Positions 58,684 through 64,000 of a stretch of 64,000 nucleotides of DNA are shown here, piece by piece (the stretch's first letter is position 1; every line of letters begins with the position of its first letter). The stretch spans positions 142,407,977 to 142,471,976 of the forward strand of contig OY754332.1 in assembly GCA_963573305.1 (NCBI GenBank), given 5' to 3'. Under the pieces are notes generated by a model. That model searched no databases. It was not told where the DNA came from and saw only the letters and a program-made list of their open reading frames with translations. Made by a program: the position numbers and the translations under genes. The DNA comes from Pyrrhosoma nymphula. Lineage: Eukaryota > Arthropoda > Insecta > Odonata > Coenagrionidae.

Positions 58684-58750
58684 AAAAATCATCCGCCTGC
58701 ACTGGGACTTGAACTCGGACCGTTCGATGACCGAGGTTGTCCTGACCTGG
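58684..58750 (-). mobile_element. tRNA-derived SINE (family 1), minus fragment
   Basis: On the minus strand it reads CTCGGTCATCGAACGGTCCG and GAGTTCAAGTCCCAGTGCAG, then GCGGATGATTTTTTT. It matches the B-box half and the GCGAATGATTTTT body start of the family at 4.1 and 49.1 kb. Confidence 0.65.
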
Positions 58751-59162
58751 CTGTGTGATTTTTGCAACTATTTTTATCTACGTTTAAAGCATTATTTTAT
58801 AAATAAATTCTGTACTGAAAATAATACTTTATACATTTATATGACAAATCAGTGTTTATATCAAACTTTACAGCGATATGAAATTCATAAAATTCGTGTT
58901 TTTAGTTGCTGATGAAAGCCTGGCTTCACCCAAAGCTATGTGAAAGGCCATGTGACTTTGGGAAAAAATAGATTTCAAATATTTCTAACTTTATGTGAGA
59001 ACATCATATTTTATCAATTAATTGCCTATCGTTGTATGAAAAATGATAATCTACACCGTTTAAGCAATAGTGATTTTACTATAGCTCCTAGGGAAAATGT
59101 AGCAATTTGTAGATTTATAAAATAACTTGACCTGAGGGCAAAACTGTATTCAGATAGTTAAG

Positions 59163-59300
59163 CTACCGAGACGTCCTTCACCCTGTGGGTTGAATTCCAT
59201 AAAGGAGAACGACGTCTCGGTAGATTTACGTGCTGATGCACTCGGCGCGATGTCGAGAGATCCATGTTCCAGGTAGGGGTAGGGTATCCAGGGGGTAGGT
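59163..59300 (+). mobile_element. SINE (family 1) fragment with a hairpin at its head
   Basis: CTACCGAGACGTC (59163-59175) is perfectly inverted as GACGTCTCGGTAG about 35 bp later. The second arm leads into ACTCGGCGCGATGTCGAGAG and ATCCATGTTCCAGG, a decayed family-1 tRNA-like head. As at 4.1 kb, part of a SINE head is present in both orientations. Confidence 0.6.
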
Positions 59301-60050
59301 AATATGAGAAAAAATCGTTTGACATTTTCATGGCATTGTTATGGCATATTCTGTCATTTTAGCAAATGTAAATTAACGAGGAGCCCAATTGTTCATACTC
59401 TAGTGAGTACGTGACGGATTCATATTTTGAAAAACAACTTAAAAATGTAAGCAATATAGTCAAACGAATGCTATCGATCAAATTTGTTAAAAATCATTGA
59501 GGTTGAGGCAATGGCGATATTTATTTGTAATTTTGAAATGGAATAACCCGAAACTGAATTTAAAATTAACAAGGTCCAAATTCATCCTTCACACCAAATT
59601 ACTCTCCGACACAACGTTTTTTCGAACATATTTTGTTGACGGCTCTTAATCGTTCGTTTTAAATCTGCTCAGGCATTGCAACGCTATATTATTTACAGGT
59701 ATGAAAAATAGGAATGCGGGCCATTCTACAATTCCTCCCGAGTTGGCCGAATGAATTGCTGCCAAAACCCGCACATTTTAATAGTTTCGCCTAAATTGCC
59801 ACTTGACTCTATGAGCGATCTGAAAATTGTGTCGAAGGGCATCATAACAGTTTATGTTAAGGGGGATATTTTTCGTAAAATTGAAAAAATAAGGGAATTG
59901 ACAAGGATTAATGAGCATGCAGGCCCACGTTAAGCTTTACTCTTACTAACCTAAAAATGTTCGTCTCTCAAATCAAACCAAAATATGAATTTTAAATTAG
60001 CTGCGCGCTCTAAGTCACAATCTTCAAATTCACTCACTATCAATCCACTT
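59301..60050. other. AT-rich DNA upstream of the spliced gene
   Basis: No exon with recognisable homology was found. The 5' exons and promoter of the downstream gene may lie here or further upstream. Confidence 0.4.
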
Positions 60051-60053
60051 CAG

Positions 60054-61137
60054 GCGAATTAAAACACAAAAATGGTGCAAGTTACTTGCGACACCGATGT
60101 CCGACCTTCGAATTATTAGTATCCCACTGTATTAGCTGTTACCGACCAGAGGGGTATCCTGAGAGGCAAATGAAATTTACCATAAGTAATTGTACAACTA
60201 ACCAGGTGTCATGGCCAAAATATAATGTACGAAAGTTCAAGGATAGTATTTGTGGTAATTTTGTTGAAGAAATGGTGTTTATTACATTACATTGCTCTAT
60301 AATGAATGTATTACAGAAATGATTTATTTCAGATTGTTATAAAAAACCTCTGGAGCTGGAAACAATGGCTATTGTAACATCTGATGTGGACGCCAATAGA
60401 CCTTTAAGGGTAGGAAAGAGAAAAAAAACCAAGCAAGCGTCTCCTGCCATCTTCAGATAGTGAGGATGACAATGTGCAGAAGAGTTGCCTTCCCCACCAA
60501 AATTAAAAAAGGGTAAGGTTCTTGGAAACTTGTTGGACATAAATTTTCTTTTTAATGTCATTTGTTTAATATAAATTATTAAAGGGGCCTTAATTAACCT
60601 TGAGTTCACATATCAACATGTTCAAGGAAAAGGGAAGCTGGGAGAAAAACTTCTACCACCAGCATTAGCCGTCCTAAATCTACCGAGATGGTGGAAAGCC
60701 GCCCTGCATCTACCGACATATTGGATAGCCGCCCTGCATCTACCGAGATGAGTATGCATTATTATGAAGTATATTCTCACCTTTCTAAAAGAGACATTTC
60801 CGAACAATATTTTGGCATGCACATTTCTTCTTAACTAATAACTACCACCTATTTTTTTCCAGGAGATCCATTTCATTATCTTGAGAGTGGTGATAGCTCT
60901 GTCTCTCCACAGGACATCCAATCTCCTGTAAATACCCTTAGTGTAGTAAATGGTATGTTTTGTAGACTGGTTTAAAGTGTAAATTCAGTTGTTCATTAGG
61001 TGTCATTTTTTCATGCAAATCTTTCCCTTTCCCCTCAATATACTTAGAATGGATGACTGACGACAGTCAATGGAGAAGGAATCCACATATCATTACGGAA
61101 GCAATAATTTTTTACCCAAACTCTGTTTCCAATAATG
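60054..61137 (+). pseudogene. Multi-exon gene fragment, DUF4806-protein-like N-terminus
   Basis: Four exons fit GT/AG rules: about 60054-60254, 60333-60512, 60863-60952 and 61048-61137. All three introns are phase 1 and the joined frame stays open across each junction. Exon 1 reads CYRPEGYPERQMKFTISNCT and WPKYNVRKFKDSIC; exon 2 continues DCYKKPLELETMAIVTSDVD and ANRPLRVGKRKK. This resembles the N-terminal region of DUF4806-type insect proteins (CYWPxY..., W.xYxVRxxx..., then TDVDxNRPxRxxKRK). Exon 3 gives DPFHYLESGDSSVSPQDIQ and exon 4 gives EWMTDDSQWRRNPH. Exon 2 contains two frame changes, one at the A-run 60420-60428 and one around 60475-60490. It is therefore either a pseudogene, a misassembled homopolymer, or has a different exon 2 structure. 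The conserved C-terminal domain would lie beyond the RTE element, outside the window. Molecular function is unknown. Confidence 0.55.
60669..60750. repeat. 30-bp tandem repeat in intron 2, 2.7 copies
   Basis: Units start CCGTCCTAAATCTACCGAGA at 60669, CCGCCCTGCATCTACCGACA at 60699 and CCGCCCTGCATCTACCGAGA at 60729. They lie in the 350-bp intron between exons 2 and 3 of the spliced gene fragment. A 10-residue repeat on the minus strand is a by-product of the period being a multiple of three. Confidence 0.9.
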
Positions 61138-61655
61138 GTAAATAATTTACTGAAAATGAATATTGACTTTCGCAGTTTAAAATCAGTGCATATTGCTTTT
61201 GTTCATTGATGTTCTCTTTTGATAGTACTGCTTTTTGATCATTATAGCCCTTCCTTTTTCTGCGCTCGTCTCCCTCCTTCTCCGATGCTCAATCCCGGCA
61301 TTTCCTCTGAATTAGCAGCCCTTCGTTAACAAAGTACCCTTCTTCCAAGCCGCCGTCTGTCTGTCTTAAAATTCTGTTTTTATTCCTTCGCTAAGCTTAA
61401 TGTTATTTAGCTGTAATTATTTTACTTGTTCTCGAAGCAATGCCTCCTCTTATATATTTTCATCTCATTCTCTACGTCCAAGTTATTTATGTAAGGTGCA
61501 TGAAAAAAGTTTTATATCTCTTTTGAATATTTTCAGTTTCTTTAGATATGACTTCATTCTTCTTAGGCATCGTTTCTTCAATATCCTTTACTTTTTCTGC
61601 TTTTGCCTGTTGAAAAATTTATATAGTACTTTGATTTTAAAAATTTTATTATTTA
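61138..61655. other. T-rich DNA between the spliced gene and the RTE element
   Basis: Probably intron if the gene continues. A T-rich open frame at 61400-61675 has no motif. Confidence 0.4.
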
Positions 61656-61659
61656 GGGA

Positions 61660-64000
61660 AGAGACTCTTCCTTGAACTACGACCTTGACGTGGTGGAAGG
61701 GCTTGTGCGTTCCAATGACCCCTAGAGCTGGACTGGCAGGAGCAAGTACATTGCTCCTGGTAGGGCCACCCATGCCAGATAGGTCGAAGGGTAGGAGCCA
61801 GACGAAAGGTAGTTCCGTGATGGTGTCACGTTAAAAATACCGTTGAGTCGCGTGGGATACCTCTCAACTATCACCTCCCAGAACATGAAAGTCATTCAAA
61901 GAGAATTGATTCCTGGCAACTACGGGACGCCGCCCACTAGGGCGGGTGTCGTGCCCGGCAGCGGGGGAGGCAAGGCCTCCGCGGTCGTCATCACACGAAA
62001 TCCTTGCACAGAATCAGAATCATCATCAGAAGATACAAGGGAAAGGAGGGAGAAGAAGAAGAAAAAGAGGAAGAGGAGGAGGAAAACATTGGTAAAAATA
62101 GGAACTTGGAACGTAAGGACCATGATGAGGGCCGGGAAGCTTGAAAATATTAAGCAGGAAATGGAAAAAGGAAAAATAGATGCTTTGGGATTGTGCGAGG
62201 TTAGATGGAAGGATAGCGGGGACTATTGGAGTGATGACTACAGGGTGATCTATAGTGGGGGAGATGAGAGTCAACGGGGGGTAGGCATGGTACTGAACAC
62301 AAAGTTGGGACTGAGGGTAGTAAACATTGAACAGGTGAACGACAGGATACTAGTGGTAGAAATAAAAGCACGCCCGACGAATTTCGTACTGGTCCAGGTA
62401 TACATGCCTACGAGCAACCATAGGGAGGAAGAGGTGGAAGAGGTGTACGAGCAAGTAGAAGAAATAATTAGAGAAGTGCCGGGGAAGAAAAACCTGATAG
62501 TGATGGGTGACTGGAATGCAGTGGTGGGAGAAGGGAGGGACGGATTAGAAGTGGGAGGGTTTGGGCTAGGAAGAAGAAATGATCGCGGTGAAAAGGCAGT
62601 TGAATTTTGTAGAAGAAATAAATTAGTAGTGACAAACACTTGGTTTAAACATCACCCCAGGCGTAGGTACACATGGAAAATGCCGGGTGACACTGGGAGA
62701 TACCAAATTGATTATATAATGGTGAGGCAGAGATTTAGGAACAGTGTAAAAAACTCTCGTAGCTATCCAGGGGCGGATGCGGACTCGGATCATAACTTGG
62801 TGATGATGAAGTGTGAAGTTAGATTCAAAAGGCTTTGTAAAGGTAGGAAGATAAAGAGGTGGAACCTTGAAGCATTGAAAGGGTTGAAAAAGAGGGAATA
62901 CCAAGAGCTAGTAGAAAAGAACATAGGTGAAGAGAAGCGGAGGGGAACCATAGAGAAGAGATGGGAGGTTATAAAAACAGGCATCGCAAGAGCGGCAGAG
63001 AAAACAATAGGAACGGTGGAAAAGAAGAGGGTTAAGAAGCAGTGGGTTACAGAAGAAATGATAATGAAAATGGAGGAGAGAAGGATATGGAAAAACGTGA
63101 ACACCGACGTAGGGAAGAGGAAGTACAAGGAATTGAATAATAAACTCAGGCGAGTGACCAATCGGGCAAAAGAAAACTGGTGGAAGGGACAATGTGAGCA
63201 AATGGAAAAGATGCAGGAGGAGGGGGAAGTGGGCGCTTTGTACGCCAAGGTGAAAATGTTATCGGGTAGTAAGAGAGGTCAAACGATACCAAAGGTTAAG
63301 GACAAAACAGGAAAGATATTAATCGAACAGGAAGATATCCAAGAAAGGTGGAGAGAATACGTAGAGGAGCTATATGACAGCGAGAATAGACCCCTTAGCC
63401 TAGATCTAGAGGACGAAGGAACAATAGATAAAGATAACCTCGGACCAGAGTTACTTGAGAGTGAAATAGAGAGGGCACTAAGAGAGATGAAGGGTAGAAA
63501 AGCCGTGGGAACCGATAACCTACCTTCGGAGCTACTGAAGAATCTAGGTAGTAGGGGGAGAAAATCGTTTTTCGAACTTATTCGCAGGATCTACGAGGAA
63601 GGAGTATGGCCAGAGGATTTCGTGAAAACAGTATTAATACCTATCCCGAAGAAGAAGAAAGCGTCAGAATGCGAGGAGTATAGAACAATCAGTTTAATTT
63701 CGCACGCAGCAAAAGTGTTGCTTAGAATACTAAATAGAAGGTTGGAGAGCAGAGCAAAGTGCTATTTAGGCGATGACCAATTTGGGTTTAGGAAGGGGAG
63801 GGGAACCAGAGATGCGATTGCAGTAATGAGGACACTTATAGATAGAAACATAGAGCATAATCAGGATGTTTTCGCTTGTTTTGTAGATTTCGAAAAGGCG
63901 TTTGACAGAGTAAACTGGGAGAAACTAATGCAGATACTGGGGAAAATAGGAATAGATTGGCGTGATAGGAGACTCATCCGAAACTTATATATTGGGCAGA
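61660..64000 (+). mobile_element. RTE-clade non-LTR retrotransposon, 5' portion, runs off window
   Basis: The 5' UTR begins about 61660-61675 (TTGAACTACGACCTTGACGT) and runs to the ATG at 61885. The ORF then continues without a stop to the last base. Because most RTE insertions are 5' truncated, the presence of the 5' UTR and N-terminus makes this a rare full-length candidate. It lies just 3' of the spliced gene fragment, possibly in its next intron, in the same orientation. Confidence 0.9.
61885..64000 (+). CDS. RTE endonuclease/reverse transcriptase, intact so far, partial at window end
   Basis: Nicks target DNA and reverse transcribes element RNA. ATG at 61885 follows an in-frame TAG at 61810. 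705 codons are open, so this large frame can be missed by callers that need a stop. Residues 1-70 are a basic leader with a KKKKKRKRRRK stretch, a likely nuclear-localisation or RNA-binding tail. The APE endonuclease follows: IGTWNVRTM (72-80), LCEVRW with catalytic Glu105, MGDWNAVVG with Asp209/Asn211, YQIDYIM, and DSDHNLV with Asp302/His303. The connector is Lys/Glu-rich and helical. RT motifs: MKGRKAVGTDNLPSELL, EEYRTISLISHAAKVLLRIL, DQFGFRKGRGTRDAI and FVDFEKAFDRV with Asp668. The YADD box would lie beyond the edge. It is very similar in order and motif to BovB-like RTE proteins. Confidence 0.92.
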   Translation, partial: MKVIQRELIPGNYGTPPTRAGVVPGSGGGKASAVVITRNPCTESESSSEDTRERREKKKKKRKRRRKTLVKIGTWNVRTMMRAGKLENIKQEMEKGKIDALGLCEVRWKDSGDYWSDDYRVIYSGGDESQRGVGMVLNTKLGLRVVNIEQVNDRILVVEIKARPTNFVLVQVYMPTSNHREEEVEEVYEQVEEIIREVPGKKNLIVMGDWNAVVGEGRDGLEVGGFGLGRRNDRGEKAVEFCRRNKLVVTNTWFKHHPRRRYTWKMPGDTGRYQIDYIMVRQRFRNSVKNSRSYPGADADSDHNLVMMKCEVRFKRLCKGRKIKRWNLEALKGLKKREYQELVEKNIGEEKRRGTIEKRWEVIKTGIARAAEKTIGTVEKKRVKKQWVTEEMIMKMEERRIWKNVNTDVGKRKYKELNNKLRRVTNRAKENWWKGQCEQMEKMQEEGEVGALYAKVKMLSGSKRGQTIPKVKDKTGKILIEQEDIQERWREYVEELYDSENRPLSLDLEDEGTIDKDNLGPELLESEIERALREMKGRKAVGTDNLPSELLKNLGSRGRKSFFELIRRIYEEGVWPEDFVKTVLIPIPKKKKASECEEYRTISLISHAAKVLLRILNRRLESRAKCYLGDDQFGFRKGRGTRDAIAVMRTLIDRNIEHNQDVFACFVDFEKAFDRVNWEKLMQILGKIGIDWRDRRLIRNLYIGQ

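Noticed and set aside
60622..60822. Minus-strand frame with a 10-residue repeat
   Set aside because: By-product of the 30-bp tandem repeat lying in an intron of the opposite strand.
1..64000. CRISPR array, prokaryotic operon, prophage or rRNA
   Set aside because: No regularly spaced repeats with unique spacers, no ribosome-binding-site-led gene strings, and the element content is wholly eukaryotic.

Overview
This window looks like transposon-rich chromosomal DNA from an invertebrate animal, most likely an arthropod. The reasons are long AT-rich stretches with scattered GC-rich patches, tRNA-derived SINEs, several clades of non-LTR retrotransposons, Penelope-like elements (PLE), hAT and piggyBac DNA transposons, and exons bounded by GT/AG splice sites. 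There are no operons, bacterial promoters, rRNA genes or CRISPR arrays. The species cannot be named from the sequence alone.

Layout. 1-10.8 kb is mostly anonymous AT-rich DNA with a (TA)n microsatellite, two or three 3' ends of RTE-type elements, and tRNA-derived SINEs, two of them forming a palindrome near 4.1 kb. 10.86-12.06 kb is a PLE remnant with inverted terminal repeats that carry hammerhead-like motifs. 12.8-15.4 kb is a CR1/Jockey-type element broken only by nonsense codons. 16.73-17.51 and 17.63-19.78 kb are two hAT elements, each with 8-bp target-site duplications. 22-26.6 kb holds RTE and CR1 3' fragments and a second, longer decayed PLE. 30.3-32.3 kb has more CR1 and RTE fragments. 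32.69-36.53 kb is a complete but mutated piggyBac element between TTAA sites. 37.2-40.9 kb (minus) is a non-LTR element with a C-terminal restriction-like endonuclease. 41-49.9 kb is mostly anonymous, with a clean 262-bp MITE at 48.5 kb and SINEs. 49.95-55.5 kb (minus) is a two-ORF I/Jockey-group element with RNase H, lacking the middle of its reverse transcriptase and apparently carrying an insertion in ORF1. 55.5-60 kb is anonymous with GC-rich patches.

The only candidate host gene is at about 60.05-61.14 kb (plus). Four exons join with consistent phase-1 introns and encode a protein resembling the N-terminal part of insect DUF4806-type proteins, but exon 2 has two frame breaks. Immediately downstream, at 61.66 kb, a young RTE element begins. 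Its ORF (ATG at 61885) is uninterrupted for 705 codons to the window edge.

The elements do not work together as a pathway. The window is a layered record of insertions: old fragments, middle-aged copies with a few stops, and one copy that is still open. No new immune or metabolic system was found. The most unusual signals are the hammerhead-like PLE termini, the phase-consistent exon set, the clean hAT and piggyBac boundaries, and the possible nested insertion inside the RNase H element.
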